Assembly: GCF_005155025.1 (NCBI RefSeq) | Contig: NZ_CP039731.1 | Span: forward strand, 1,302,001-1,366,000 | Source of the DNA: Aquitalea aquatilis | Lineage (GTDB): Bacteria; Pseudomonadota; Gammaproteobacteria; Burkholderiales; Chromobacteriaceae | Length of the DNA: 64,000 nucleotides | Direction: 5' to 3' | Shown: one piece after another, positions 44,474 through 53,699 of the stretch | Position numbering within the stretch: the stretch's first letter is position 1 | Layout: each line of letters begins with the position of its first letter | Program-made: the position numbers and the translations under genes | Notes under the pieces: model-generated | The model's input: the letters and a program-made list of their open reading frames with translations, nothing else | Told to the model about the DNA's origin: nothing | Database searches by the model: none

Positions 44474-45295
44474 ATGAGCCTGATCCCCGAAATCAAACCG
44501 CAGCAGTCGCTGGAGTTGCTCAAAGAACTGCACATCCTTACCCGCGACGGCAAGATCAACCAGGACACCCGCCGCAAGCTCAAGCAGGTTTACCACCTGT
44601 ACCAGTTCATCGAGCCGCTGCTGCAGGATGTACTGGATAGCAAAGGCAGTGTGACGCTGGCCGACCACGGCGCTGGCAAGTCCTATCTGGGTTTTATCCT
44701 GTATGACCTGTTTCTCAAGGACAAGGCCGTCGGCGAGGTATTCGGCATCGAGACCCGGCCCGAGCTGGTGCAGAGTTCGCAGGCGCTGGCGGCACGGCTG
44801 GGCTTCGCGCGCATGGGTTTTCTCAATCTGACGGTGGAGCAGTCCATCACCTCGGATGAACTGCCGCCACAGGTCGATATCATCACCGCGCTGCATGCCT
44901 GCAATACCGCGACCGATGATGCCATCCGCTTTGCGCTGGCCAAGGACGCCAAATACATCGTGCTGGTGCCCTGCTGTCAGGCCGAGGTGGCCGCTGTGCT
45001 GCGCCAGAAAAAGAACGAGACCTTCGGCAAGACGCCGTTGTCCGAGCTGTGGCGTCACCCCATCCACACGCGCGAGTTTGGCAGCCAGCTGACCAATGTG
45101 CTGCGCTGCCTGCAGCTGGAGGCGCGTGGCTACCAGCTGACGGTGACCGAGCTGGTGGGCTGGGAGCATTCGATGAAGAACGAGCTGATCATTGCCAAGA
45201 AGACCGGCAAGGGCAAGCAAAGCGCACGCGAGCGGCAGGAAGCGATCCTGCACGAGCTGAATCTGGAAGACCTGCGCGAGCGCTTTGTTTATTGA
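44474..45295 (+). CDS. SAM-dependent methyltransferase (Methyltransf_32-like)
   Basis: The 273-residue protein has a helical N-terminus (residues 1-50), a SAM-binding strand-loop ADHGAGKSYLGFIL, FGIETRPELVQ, and TALHACNTATDDAIR followed by VLVPCCQAEV. The ALHAC...PCC pattern is shared with the Methyltransf_32 family (METTL25/GSTCD-like), whose bacterial members have no settled substrate. It is divergent from the MBL gene and converges with a GIY-YIG gene, overlapping its end by seven bases. Confidence 0.83.
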   Translation: MSLIPEIKPQQSLELLKELHILTRDGKINQDTRRKLKQVYHLYQFIEPLLQDVLDSKGSVTLADHGAGKSYLGFILYDLFLKDKAVGEVFGIETRPELVQSSQALAARLGFARMGFLNLTVEQSITSDELPPQVDIITALHACNTATDDAIRFALAKDAKYIVLVPCCQAEVAAVLRQKKNETFGKTPLSELWRHPIHTREFGSQLTNVLRCLQLEARGYQLTVTELVGWEHSMKNELIIAKKTGKGKQSARERQEAILHELNLEDLRERFVY

Positions 45296-45627
45296 GTGTC
45301 TGAGGCCTGGCGGGGGCTAGTTGCCAGCCAGGCGTTCAGGTCACCTTGCGCCGCCAGCTGGCGTTTGGCGGCGGCGGACAGGCGTTTGATGGCATGCTCG
45401 GCCTTCAGCGCCTGTGATTTGTCGGCAAAGGGGTGGATCAGCACGATGCGCTGCGGCGGGTTGAGCCGGGTATAGCGTGCACCTTTGCCGGCGCAGTGGG
45501 CGGCATAGCGCCGCGTCACATCGGTGCTGATGCCGGTGTAGAGCGCGCCGTCACGGCATTCCAGCATGTACAGATACCAGCTGGAGGCCGCCGCCGGCGC
45601 GGTGTTGTCGGCCTCAGTGCTGCTCAT
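45289..45627 (-). CDS. GIY-YIG-family protein (UPF0213 type)
   Basis: The 112-residue protein contains a single GIY-YIG domain, [38 protein letters not shown], followed by [17 protein letters not shown]. This matches the small YhbQ/UPF0213 group, associated with DNA repair but poorly characterised. Its start lies 14 bases inside the end of the TerC-CBS gene, suggesting co-transcription. Confidence 0.92.
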   Translation of the reverse strand: MSSTEADNTAPAAASSWYLYMLECRDGALYTGISTDVTRRYAAHCAGKGARYTRLNPPQRIVLIHPFADKSQALKAEHAIKRLSAAAKRQLAAQGDLNAWLATSPRQASDTQ

Positions 45628-47200
45628 CTTCCAGGCGCGGCAGCGGGCAGATGCTGACGCGCTCGGTGCGGTTGCCCTTCTGCTCGGTCACGCTGATTTC
45701 CCAGCCGCCTTCGCGGATGCTGTCGCCCAGGCGCGGAATGCGCTCCAGACGATGCATCAGCAGGCCGGCCACGGTGTGGAAATCCTCGTCCTCGTAATTG
45801 CCCAGTTCGATGTATTGCTCCAGCGTCATCAGTTCCAGGCTGCCTTCCACGTCGAGGCTGCCATCTTCATGCTGTACCAGAGCCGGCTGCTCGTGGCGCT
45901 CGTGTTCTTCCGGGAAGTCACCGGCAATCGCTTCCATCAGGTCTTTCTGGGTGACGATGCCTTCCAGGCTGCCAAATTCATTTACCACGAAGGCCATGTC
46001 GGCAGCTTGCTGGCGGAAGGCTTCCAGTGCTTTCAGCACGGTCATGCCTTCCGGCAGCACCAGCGGTTGACGCAGCGCGGCCATCACGTCCAGCGTCTGG
46101 CCATCCAGCAACTGGGCCAGCAGGTCTTTGCGGGCGACGATGCCCAGCGGCTCGTCGATACGGCCGGCGCCGACCACCAGCAGGCGCGAGTAGGGGCTGT
46201 CGCGCAATACCTTGCGTTGCTGTTCGGCATCCTGGCTGATGTCCAGGCGGTGGATGTCCGAGCGTGGGGTGGCAATCACCCGTATCGGCCGCTCGGCCAG
46301 GGTCAGCACGCTGTGGATCATGGCGCGCTCATTGTGGGCAAACGCGCCTTCCCCTTCTTCACGCGGGCCTTCTTCCTTTTCCTGCTCGTGATGGCTGCCA
46401 TGTTGCAAGGGCGCATTGCCCAGCAGGCGCAGCACGGTATCGGCAGTACGGGAGCGGAAGGTATTGCGACTGTTCAGATAGCGTTGGTGGTTGACGTTGG
46501 CCACCTGGTTGAATACTTCGATCAGTACCGAGAAGCCGATGGCGGCGTACAGATAGCCCTTGGGGATATGGAAACCGAAGCCGTCGGCAATCAGGCTGAA
46601 GCCGATCATCAGCAAGAAGCCCAGGCACAGCATCACCACCGTGGGGTGGGCGTTGACGAAACGGGTCAGCGGCTTGCTGGCCATGATCATCATGCTCATG
46701 GCGATGACCACCGCCAGCATCATGATGCCAAGGTGTTCGGACATGCCAATGGCGGTGACCACCGAGTCGATGGAGAACACCGCGTCCAGCACCAGGATCT
46801 GTACCACCACGGTGGCGAAGGCGGCGTAGGCTTTCTGGCCGTTGCCGTCGCTGTGTTCCACCCCTTCCAGCCGCTCGTGCAGCTCCATGGTGGCCTTGAA
46901 CAGCAGGAAAAGACCGCCGCCCAGCATGATCAGGTCGCGCCCGGAAAAGCTTTGTCCCAGTACCGAAAACAGCGGTGCGGTCAGCTTCACCAGCCAGCTG
47001 ATGCCGGCCAGCATGAACAGTCGCATGATCAGGGCCAGTGACAGGCCCAGTACCCGTGCGCGGTCACGCTGGTGGGGGGGGAGTTTCTCGGCCAGGATGG
47101 CCACGAAAATCAGGTTGTCGACGCCGAGCACGACCTCCAGCACGATCAGGGTCAAGAGGCCTAGCAGGGCATAGGGGTCAGACAGCCATGAAAAATCCAT
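45614..47200 (-). CDS. TerC-family membrane protein with CBS and CorC/HlyC domains
   Basis: The 528-residue protein opens with [41 protein letters not shown], the TerC signature, and has about seven transmembrane segments to residue 235 including [16 protein letters not shown]. Two CBS repeats (about 305-425) and a C-terminal transporter-associated CorC_HlyC domain follow. E. coli YegH/YoaE have this architecture; metal export is suspected. I chose the ATG at 47198-47200. An eight-base C run (G run on the plus strand, 47074-47081) lies in the coding region. Confidence 0.92.
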   Translation of the reverse strand: MDFSWLSDPYALLGLLTLIVLEVVLGVDNLIFVAILAEKLPPHQRDRARVLGLSLALIMRLFMLAGISWLVKLTAPLFSVLGQSFSGRDLIMLGGGLFLLFKATMELHERLEGVEHSDGNGQKAYAAFATVVVQILVLDAVFSIDSVVTAIGMSEHLGIMMLAVVIAMSMMIMASKPLTRFVNAHPTVVMLCLGFLLMIGFSLIADGFGFHIPKGYLYAAIGFSVLIEVFNQVANVNHQRYLNSRNTFRSRTADTVLRLLGNAPLQHGSHHEQEKEEGPREEGEGAFAHNERAMIHSVLTLAERPIRVIATPRSDIHRLDISQDAEQQRKVLRDSPYSRLLVVGAGRIDEPLGIVARKDLLAQLLDGQTLDVMAALRQPLVLPEGMTVLKALEAFRQQAADMAFVVNEFGSLEGIVTQKDLMEAIAGDFPEEHERHEQPALVQHEDGSLDVEGSLELMTLEQYIELGNYEDEDFHTVAGLLMHRLERIPRLGDSIREGGWEISVTEQKGNRTERVSICPLPRLEDEQH

Positions 47201-47283
47201 GATGTAAAAACGCGATCCTTGAAAAGAAACAGTCCACACAATAACAAACCCCGGCTTTCTTGTCCGCGCCGGGGGCAAAGCAA

Positions 47284-47311
47284 AGCCCCGGCCATGCGAC
47301 TGGCCGGGGCT
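47284..47311 (-). terminator. ccsB terminator
   Basis: AGCCCCGGCCA (47284-47294) and TGGCCGGGGCT (47301-47311) are a perfect 11-bp stem; on the minus strand TTTGCTTT follows. It lies just after the ccsB stop. Confidence 0.82.
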
Positions 47312-47320
47312 GGGTGAGGT

Positions 47321-48463
47321 TTACAGACCGCCGTAAGAATGCAGGCCGGTCAGGTACATGTTCACCCCGAGGAAGGCGAAGGTGGTGACCAAGAGGCCGA
47401 TGACGGCCCACCAGGCCAGCGGTTCGCCACGCCAGCCCTTCACCAGGCGGATATGCAGCCAGGCGGCGTAGTTCAGCCACACGATCAGGGCCCAGGTTTC
47501 CTTCGGGTCCCAGCTCCAGTAGCCGCCCCAGGCATCGGCTGCCCACATCGCACCCAGAATGGTGGCGATGGTGAAGAACAGAAAGCCGATGGAAATGGCC
47601 TTGTACATCATTTCATCCAGCACTTCTGCGGCAGGCAGCCGGTCTTTCAGCACGCCCTTGAGCACCAGCAGCTCGGCCACACCCAGCATGGCCGACATGG
47701 CGAACGCACCATATCCGACAAAGTTTGCCGGAACATGAATCTTCATCCACCACGATTGCAGGGCCGGGATCAGCGGCTGGATTTCATGCGCCTGGCGATC
47801 GAAGCTGTACCACAGGATAAAGCCGACAGCGGCACTGATGACCAACAGCACGAAGGCACCGGCCTGGCGGGTGGCAAAGCGCGCTTCGTAGTACAGATAC
47901 ATCAGCGCGGTGATCAGGGTGAACAGGATGAAGACTTCGTACAGGTTGGATACCGGGATGTGGCCGACATCGCTGCCGATCAGGTAGCTCTCGTACCAGC
48001 GCACGAACAGGCCGGCCCCACCCATCACCGCCGCCGCCCAGGTCAGGCCGCTGCCCATGCGCGAGAGCATGGTCGAGCGGGTGACCAGGCCGGCCCAGTA
48101 CACCAGGGTGGCCAGGAAGAACAGCGTGCACATCCACATGATGGCCGACTGGCTGGACAGCAGGAATTTCAGCCAGAAGGCCGTCTGCGCCCGTGCCAGC
48201 TCGCCGTGGTACAGGCTGATGCCCAGCAGGGCCACGCTGGCCGACAGCGGGAAGAACCAGCGCCAGGACTTCCAGAACCAGCCCAAGGCGATCAGGCCGA
48301 TGGCCGAGCCGGCCAGAATCGCCTGCTCATAGCCATCCATGAAGGGGTTGTACAAGCGCCAGGCTTGCCCGGCAGCCACCAGTACCAGCACGGCATACAG
48401 CCAGTCGCTGGGCTTCAGCCGCTTGTACAGCGGCTGCTCGACAAAGGATTGAGCCAGTTCCAT
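47321..48463 (-). CDS. ccsB: System II cytochrome c synthase subunit CcsB (CcsA/ResC)
   Basis: The 380-residue protein has about eight transmembrane segments and the haem-handling WWD motif WAADAWGGYWSWDPKETWALIVWLNYAAWLH, plus conserved histidines. With ResB it transports haem and attaches it to CXXCH motifs in the periplasm. The ATG overlaps the resB stop (TGATG) after GAGGTAAG. It would mature the cytochromes encoded at 7.5 kb and 50.6 kb. Confidence 0.94.
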   Translation of the reverse strand: MELAQSFVEQPLYKRLKPSDWLYAVLVLVAAGQAWRLYNPFMDGYEQAILAGSAIGLIALGWFWKSWRWFFPLSASVALLGISLYHGELARAQTAFWLKFLLSSQSAIMWMCTLFFLATLVYWAGLVTRSTMLSRMGSGLTWAAAVMGGAGLFVRWYESYLIGSDVGHIPVSNLYEVFILFTLITALMYLYYEARFATRQAGAFVLLVISAAVGFILWYSFDRQAHEIQPLIPALQSWWMKIHVPANFVGYGAFAMSAMLGVAELLVLKGVLKDRLPAAEVLDEMMYKAISIGFLFFTIATILGAMWAADAWGGYWSWDPKETWALIVWLNYAAWLHIRLVKGWRGEPLAWWAVIGLLVTTFAFLGVNMYLTGLHSYGGL

Positions 48464-50487
48464 CACTTACCTCGTACCAACTGTTGAATTGCCTCGCTGC
48501 GGCGGCGGAAGTCCTCGTCCAGATCACGGTTGTGACGGTTGGAACTCATGGCCAGCCGCACGCTGGCTGTGCCACACCGCAGCCACAGCCGAACTTCGCG
48601 TACGTAGAACATCAGGATGATGCCGATGACCAGCATCAGCGAGCCAAGATACACCAGGTTCTTGCCCGGCGAGCGAGTCAGTTGCAAGCCGGAAGCCTGT
48701 ACCTGGTCAAAGCCCTGCAGCTGCAGCAGCACCGGAGCCTGGTAATCATGCAGGGCACTGATGCCCACCAGGCTGTCCAGCAGGAAACGATAGTGCTGGC
48801 TGTCCATGGCGACCGGTGGCAGGCCGGCCTTGGCATCGGCCACATTCATCACATCCACCACGGCACCTTGCAGGATCTTGACATAGGTCTGGGCCACGGC
48901 CTGACGCTTGTCTTGCGGCACCTTCTCATCCAGGAACTGCTCCAGCGCCACGAAACCGCCTTGGGCAAAGCGCGCCAGTATCCATTTCACACTGCCGGCA
49001 AACTGCTGCTGCATGGCCGGGCTGATGGCCGAACCCTGCATGGCCTTGGCCGTGGTGCGCTGTGCAATCTCATCATAGAGTGCCGGGTTCATAAACGCGC
49101 TGCGCAAACGCATGAAACGGTCCAGCGACAGCTTGTCGTCCAGCGGCAAACGCAGGTACTGGAAGGGATCGGATACCTTGTTGCGTACGCCGGCCACCAT
49201 ATAGCTGGCACCATCCTGCTGGATCGGGGCCATATAGTGGTGGAATTCAATGGCCTGGCCCTGTTTGTCGCGCAGTTTGAAGCTGATGGAAGGGCCGATA
49301 TTCTTCAGCTGCTTTTCATGCTTCACTTCGCGCGCATCCTGCATGCGCTGGGCCAGGCTCTTGCCTGCGGCAGCATCGGTCTTGCCGCCCATGTTCTCGA
49401 TATTGAACACACGCAGTTCGCCAAACTCCAGGCTGTAGTCCTTGCCATTGGCACGTAGCGGCTGGCCACCCATGGAAATGCCCTTGATGTCCACCGGCTG
49501 CATCTGCGGGGCTTCCAGGTTCCAGGCTTTCAAGGACAGCGGTGAACCGCCATCGCCAAAGCTGGCCTGGTAAATGGCCACGCCGTCCACGATCAGCGGA
49601 TGGTTCACCTTGACCTGGGCTTCGGTCACCTTGCCAGTGGCCTTGTCGGTGACCACGATGTCGCTGGCAAACAGCTTGGGCATGCCATTGCTGTAGTAGT
49701 CGACGTAGAACTTCTTCAGGCTGACGGTAAACGGCAGCTCTTGTACCAGATAGCCATTGCCGGCATTCAGGAACACCACATCGCCGCTCTTGCCCTCGGC
49801 AATGGTGACATTGCCGCGAAAAGACAGATTGGAGGTGGACAGGCGGCTTTGTGACGGAATCTGGCTTTGCGGGATGTCACGGGTTTCCGGCACCACGCTG
49901 CCCACCATCTCGGCCAGCTTCAGCGGCAGGTTGCCATCCATCAGGCCACCAATGCAGATCACCACCAGTGCAATGTGGGCGAAGAAGTAGCCCAGCTTGC
50001 TGGCTGCGCCTTTTTTGGCAGCCAGTACCAGGCTGCCGTCTTCACGCTGGTGTTCGCGCCAGCGCCAGCCCTGGCCGCGTAGATAGGCGCGCAGCGTATC
50101 GGGGTCGACCGTGTCGGCCGGCAGCTCCACGCTGTGCTTGATGGCAGCCAGCGAGTTGTCTGATGCCTTTTCGCGATAGGCCTTCATGTCCTTGATGAAG
50201 CCCGGGCCATTGCGCAGGATGCACAGTGTGGTGGACAGCACCAGGAAGGCCAGAATGGTCAGGAACCAGCCCGAGTGGTAAACGTCGTACAAACCCAGCT
50301 GTTCGAATACGGCAAACCAGTACTGGCCGAATTCAAAGGCGTAGTTGGGGTAGGGCTCGTTCTGCTTCAGTACGGTGCCGATGATCGAGGCGATGGCCAG
50401 AATGGTCAGCAGACCAATGGCGAAACGCATCGAACTGAACAGCTCGTACAACTTGTAAAAGACGGTGTTGCGGGAGTTTTTTGTCAT
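48463..50487 (-). CDS. resB: System II cytochrome c biogenesis protein ResB (Ccs1)
   Basis: The 674-residue protein has transmembrane segments near the N-terminus (YELFSSMRFAIGLLTILAIASIIGTVLKQNEPYPNYAF is the ResB hallmark), two more near residues 70 and 165, a large periplasmic domain and a final C-terminal helix (GSLMLVIGIILMFYVREVRLWL). It partners CcsB. I chose the ATG at 50485-50487; a GTG five codons upstream abuts the cytochrome c4 terminator. It is translationally coupled to ccsB. Confidence 0.94.
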   Translation of the reverse strand: MTKNSRNTVFYKLYELFSSMRFAIGLLTILAIASIIGTVLKQNEPYPNYAFEFGQYWFAVFEQLGLYDVYHSGWFLTILAFLVLSTTLCILRNGPGFIKDMKAYREKASDNSLAAIKHSVELPADTVDPDTLRAYLRGQGWRWREHQREDGSLVLAAKKGAASKLGYFFAHIALVVICIGGLMDGNLPLKLAEMVGSVVPETRDIPQSQIPSQSRLSTSNLSFRGNVTIAEGKSGDVVFLNAGNGYLVQELPFTVSLKKFYVDYYSNGMPKLFASDIVVTDKATGKVTEAQVKVNHPLIVDGVAIYQASFGDGGSPLSLKAWNLEAPQMQPVDIKGISMGGQPLRANGKDYSLEFGELRVFNIENMGGKTDAAAGKSLAQRMQDAREVKHEKQLKNIGPSISFKLRDKQGQAIEFHHYMAPIQQDGASYMVAGVRNKVSDPFQYLRLPLDDKLSLDRFMRLRSAFMNPALYDEIAQRTTAKAMQGSAISPAMQQQFAGSVKWILARFAQGGFVALEQFLDEKVPQDKRQAVAQTYVKILQGAVVDVMNVADAKAGLPPVAMDSQHYRFLLDSLVGISALHDYQAPVLLQLQGFDQVQASGLQLTRSPGKNLVYLGSLMLVIGIILMFYVREVRLWLRCGTASVRLAMSSNRHNRDLDEDFRRRSEAIQQLVRGK

Positions 50488-50503
50488 CTTGGTGCCGAAC
50501 ACA

Positions 50504-50533
50504 AAAAGGGAAGCCGGTTAAGGCTTCCCTTTT
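50504..50533 (-). terminator. cytochrome c4 terminator
   Basis: AAAAGGGAAGCC (50504-50515) and GGCTTCCCTTTT (50522-50533) form a perfect 12-bp stem with flanking T's on the minus strand. It sits between the cytochrome c4 gene and resB, so resB is probably expressed by read-through or a promoter within this short gap. Confidence 0.85.
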
Positions 50534-50560
50534 GAACAAGGCTATTCGCAAAAGTTGCGA

Positions 50561-51172
50561 TTAGCGCAGACCCGAAATGTATTCGGCTACTGCCTTCATT
50601 TCAGCATCGCTCATGCGGGAAGCAACATCCGACATGGTCACGTTCTTGCGATCGCTACCTGCCTTGAAGTCACCCAGCTGTTTGGCGATGTAGGCGGCAT
50701 GCTGGCTGCCCACACGCGGGAACTGGTCGGGGATACCCTTGCCGGCCGGGCCGTGGCAGGCCATACAGGCCGGTACGTGGGTTGCCGGGTTGCCTACGCG
50801 GTATACCTTGGCACCCAGCGTCATCAGATCCTTGTTGGATGCTTCACGCGCCTTGGGTTTCTGCTGGCTGAAGTAGGAGGCCACGTTGCGCATGTCGGCA
50901 TCGGACAGTGCTGACGCCATGCCCAGCATGATCGGATTCTTGCGCTCGCCCTTCTTGAAAGCCTGCAGCTGGTTGTAGATATACACCTCATGCTGGCCGG
51001 CCAAGGTCGGGTTTGCCGACGCTACGCTGTTGCCATCAGCACCGTGACAGGCGGCACACACCGTGTCAACGATCTGCTTGCCCTTTACCGGGTCTCCCTT
51101 GGCAATGCCTTCTGCCCACGCACTTCCAGCCAGGGTTGCCGCAGCTACAGCCAACAGCATCATCCGTTTCAT
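50561..51172 (-). CDS. dihaem cytochrome c4
   Basis: The 203-residue protein has a Sec signal (MKRMMLLAVAAATLAGSAWA), then two homologous monohaem domains with CAACHGADGNS and CMACHGPAGKG, and paired distal methionines (PIMLGMA, VTMSDVA). This is a periplasmic cytochrome c4, which relays electrons from the bc1 complex to terminal oxidases. AAGGAG precedes the ATG. The neighbouring resB-ccsB genes attach its haems. It is divergent from engB. Confidence 0.95.
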   Translation of the reverse strand: MKRMMLLAVAAATLAGSAWAEGIAKGDPVKGKQIVDTVCAACHGADGNSVASANPTLAGQHEVYIYNQLQAFKKGERKNPIMLGMASALSDADMRNVASYFSQQKPKAREASNKDLMTLGAKVYRVGNPATHVPACMACHGPAGKGIPDQFPRVGSQHAAYIAKQLGDFKAGSDRKNVTMSDVASRMSDAEMKAVAEYISGLR

Positions 51173-51262
51173 GATCGCTCCTTGTGAGGAATTCTTAAAT
51201 ATCTGTAAAAGTGGCAATTTCAAACCTGTTATTCTATACCAACTGAAATCAACCTTACTACT

Positions 51263-51886
51263 ATGTCGATTTTTAAAAACGCCACTTTTTATACCACCGT
51301 CAACCATTTGAAGGACTTGCCGCCCACCCGCGCCGAGGTTGCCTTCGTGGGGCGGTCCAATGCCGGCAAGTCCAGCGCCATCAACACGCTGGCTAACCGT
51401 ACCCGGCTGGCGTATGTCTCCAAGACACCGGGCCGTACCCAGCATATCAACTTCTTTGACCTGGGCCATGAACGTTTCATGGTGGATTTGCCCGGTTATG
51501 GCTATGCCGAAGTACCGGAAGCCGTACGGGCACACTGGGTGCAGCTGCTGGGTCGCTATCTGCAAACCCGCGAGAGTCTGATCGGCCTGATCCTGATCAT
51601 GGATTCGCGTCGACCACTGCTGGAGCTGGATCGGCAGATGCTGAATTTCTTCCGTGATACCGGCCGGCCCGTGCATATTCTGTTGTCCAAATCCGACAAA
51701 TTGTCGCGTAGCGACCAGCAGCAAACCCTGAACATGGTGCGGCGCGAACTGGCTGACTACCCAGGGGTGAGCGTGCAGCTGTTCTCCAGCCTGAAGAAAA
51801 CCGGTACCGAACAGGTGGAGCAGGTGGTGATCGGCTGGTTTGATGCTGTACAGAAAGAACAGGACGAGCCGCCAGTCGCGGAATGA
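51263..51886 (+). CDS. engB: ribosome-biogenesis GTPase EngB (YihA/YsxC)
   Basis: The 207-residue protein has the P-loop [14 protein letters not shown], the switch [12 protein letters not shown]3 [11 protein letters not shown] and G4 LSKSDKL. It assists large-subunit ribosome assembly and is usually essential. No clear Shine-Dalgarno lies before the ATG at 51263. It is divergent from cytochrome c4 and followed by a structured 3' region and terminator. Confidence 0.96.
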   Translation: MSIFKNATFYTTVNHLKDLPPTRAEVAFVGRSNAGKSSAINTLANRTRLAYVSKTPGRTQHINFFDLGHERFMVDLPGYGYAEVPEAVRAHWVQLLGRYLQTRESLIGLILIMDSRRPLLELDRQMLNFFRDTGRPVHILLSKSDKLSRSDQQQTLNMVRRELADYPGVSVQLFSSLKKTGTEQVEQVVIGWFDAVQKEQDEPPVAE

Positions 51887-51920
51887 CGGAACTTTGTCGG
51901 GGAGGGTGACACTAACCGTG

Positions 51921-52015
51921 CAGGTGCTCCGGCACCTCCCGCTTGCCTCCCTGAGCGGGAGCCTTACGCTGACAATTAAGGCCTTTACCCCGGCGCCATG
52001 TGCGCCGGGTTTTTT
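51921..52015 (+). terminator. structured engB 3' region with terminator
   Basis: Three hairpins occur in a row: AGGTGC-TCCG-GCACCT (51921-51936), CTCCCGCT pairing with AGCGGGAG (about 51936-51961), and CCCGGCGC-CATGT-GCGCCGGG (51989-52009) followed by TTTTTT. The last is the intrinsic terminator. The first two may be part of the 3' UTR or of a small RNA. Confidence 0.75.
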
Positions 52016-52050
52016 ATGGCCGGCATTCCTGGCGCGGGCAGCCAGACATG

Positions 52051-52078
52051 AAAAAAGCGAAGGAATTCCTTCGCTTTT
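52051..52078 (-). terminator. rlpA terminator
   Basis: AAAAGCGAAGG-AATT-CCTTCGCTTTT (52053-52078) is a perfect palindrome with TTTTTT after it on the minus strand. It ends rlpA. Confidence 0.88.
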
Positions 52079-52121
52079 GTTTGGGCAAGTGGGGCGGCGA
52101 TGCCAGGCCGCCACCATCCGC

Positions 52122-52985
52122 TCAGTTCTTCATCACCACGTTTTCCACCTTCAGGCTCTCCGCAGCGCTGCGCACGGCAGCATCCGACGGGAAGGGGCCC
52201 AGGCGTACCTTGTAATTGCCTTGCTGGTTGATGATGCCCAGCTTGGAATCGTAACGGTCGTCCATTTCATCCAGCATCTTCTTCAACAGCGCTTCGGCAT
52301 TGGCCAGCTTGTTGAAGGAGCCCAGTTGCAGATACTTGGGATTGTCCTCTGCCTTGATGTCGGGGCTATTGCTGGCGACGGCTTCACCGCCGGCCATCGG
52401 CCAGACACGTTCGATGCTGACCTTGGCACTGCCTTGCTTGACGAAGCCCAGCTTGTAGGCAGCGGCGTAAGACAGATCCATCGCACGATTCTTGTGGAAG
52501 GGTCCACGGTCGTTGATACGTACGATGACCGACTTGCCATTGGTCATATTGGTCACCCGGGCATAGCTCGGGATCGGCAGGGTCGGATGGGCCGCCGTCA
52601 TGGCAAACATGTCGTAACGCTCACCCGAGGTGGTTTTTCTGCCATGGAACTGCTTGCCATACCAGGAGGCCCGGCCACTGGCCTGAAAGGGTTTCTCGCT
52701 GGTGTCGGGACGGAAGCTCATTCCCATCGCCGAGTAAGGCTGGTTGGCTGACTTGATCAGCGGTTCTGCTTGGGGTACGGCATCCGGTACCAGATTCAGA
52801 TTGACCGGAATGTGGTCAGCAGGGCCATCTTTCTGAAAATAGGCACCGCCATTGTTGGCTACGGTGGGCTTCTTGGTCGGCTTGGCCGACGTTTGGCTGG
52901 TGGCGCTCGCCGTCTTCACGGTGGAGCAGGCCACGAGTACGAGACTGACAAAAACAAGCCACAGCCATCGGAGTACTGATTGCAT
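52122..52985 (-). CDS. rlpA: septal ring lytic transglycosylase / RlpA-family lipoprotein
   Basis: The 287-residue protein starts with a lipobox signal (LVLVAC, Cys20), has a double-psi beta-barrel RlpA domain (ASGRASWYGKQFHGRKTTSGERYDMFAMTAAHPTLP to RINDRGPF) and a C-terminal SPOR domain (YLQLGSFNKLANAEALL to YKVRLGPF). RlpA is an outer-membrane lipoprotein that binds denuded septal glycan; in Pseudomonas it cleaves it. It is separated from trmL by 209 bp. Confidence 0.95.
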   Translation of the reverse strand: MQSVLRWLWLVFVSLVLVACSTVKTASATSQTSAKPTKKPTVANNGGAYFQKDGPADHIPVNLNLVPDAVPQAEPLIKSANQPYSAMGMSFRPDTSEKPFQASGRASWYGKQFHGRKTTSGERYDMFAMTAAHPTLPIPSYARVTNMTNGKSVIVRINDRGPFHKNRAMDLSYAAAYKLGFVKQGSAKVSIERVWPMAGGEAVASNSPDIKAEDNPKYLQLGSFNKLANAEALLKKMLDEMDDRYDSKLGIINQQGNYKVRLGPFPSDAAVRSAAESLKVENVVMKN

Positions 52986-53194
52986 AGACCTCCCTTATGC
53001 TGTTGGGCACATCAAAAAACACTGGCGACTTGCGCTCGGCTGGCGAGTGCAGTCCCTGCCTGGAAGAGCAAAACTGCCTGGCCCGTGCTATCACCCCGAT
53101 GCCGCATTGGCGGCAGGGTGCAGGCTTGCAGTCTGGTTCACTTCAGCAGCAATGTTTCTTGCTGGCCCGTTAGTGTTGGCCGGTCTGTGAACTG
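52986..53194 (-). promoter_or_regulatory. rlpA upstream region
   Basis: This gap between trmL and rlpA holds the rlpA promoter region. A short hairpin, TGCCGC-ATTG-GCGGCA, lies near 53101-53116. No gene is visible. Confidence 0.35.
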
Positions 53195-53659
53195 TCAGCT
53201 TCCTCCTTCAAATCCGATCTGCCGCCACGCTTCGAACACCGTGATTGCAACGGCATTGGAAAGGTTCAGGCTTCTCGATTCGGGGCGCATGGGCAAACGA
53301 ATCCTCTGTGATGAAGGAAAATCCTCCAGCACTTCAGGCGGCAAGCCGCGGGATTCGGGACCGAACAGCAGTACGTCCCCAGATTGGAAAGAGATCTGGT
53401 CATGGCGCGTGGCGCCTTTGGTTGTTGCAGCGAAAATTCGCCGTCCTTGCAGGGCCTGCTGACAGGCAGCCCAGTTTTCATGGACAACGACACGGGCATA
53501 TTCGTGGTAGTCGAGGCCCGCGCGTCGCAACTTGGCATCCTCCATGGGAAAACCCATGGGTTTGACCAGATGCAGTTCACAGCCGGTGTTGGCACATAAA
53601 CGAATCACATTGCCCGTATTGGGCGGGATTTCCGGCTGAAAAAGAACAACGGTGAACAT
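53195..53659 (-). CDS. trmL: tRNA (cytidine(34)-2'-O)-methyltransferase
   Basis: The 154-residue protein is a minimal SPOUT methyltransferase: [37 protein letters not shown] at the N-terminus, [11 protein letters not shown] in the middle and [27 protein letters not shown] at the trefoil-knot SAM site. It methylates the wobble ribose of tRNA-Leu isoacceptors. It follows comF by 40 bases on the same strand, probably in one transcript. Confidence 0.94.
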   Translation of the reverse strand: MFTVVLFQPEIPPNTGNVIRLCANTGCELHLVKPMGFPMEDAKLRRAGLDYHEYARVVVHENWAACQQALQGRRIFAATTKGATRHDQISFQSGDVLLFGPESRGLPPEVLEDFPSSQRIRLPMRPESRSLNLSNAVAITVFEAWRQIGFEGGS

Positions 53660-53699
53660 CGTTGGCTGGCTGGATTGTTCCAAAGAATCAAAATCTTGG

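Noticed and set aside
45566-47041. 491-codon plus-strand frame opposite the TerC-CBS gene
   Set aside because: His/Gln/Asp-rich antisense shadow of a recognised membrane protein gene.
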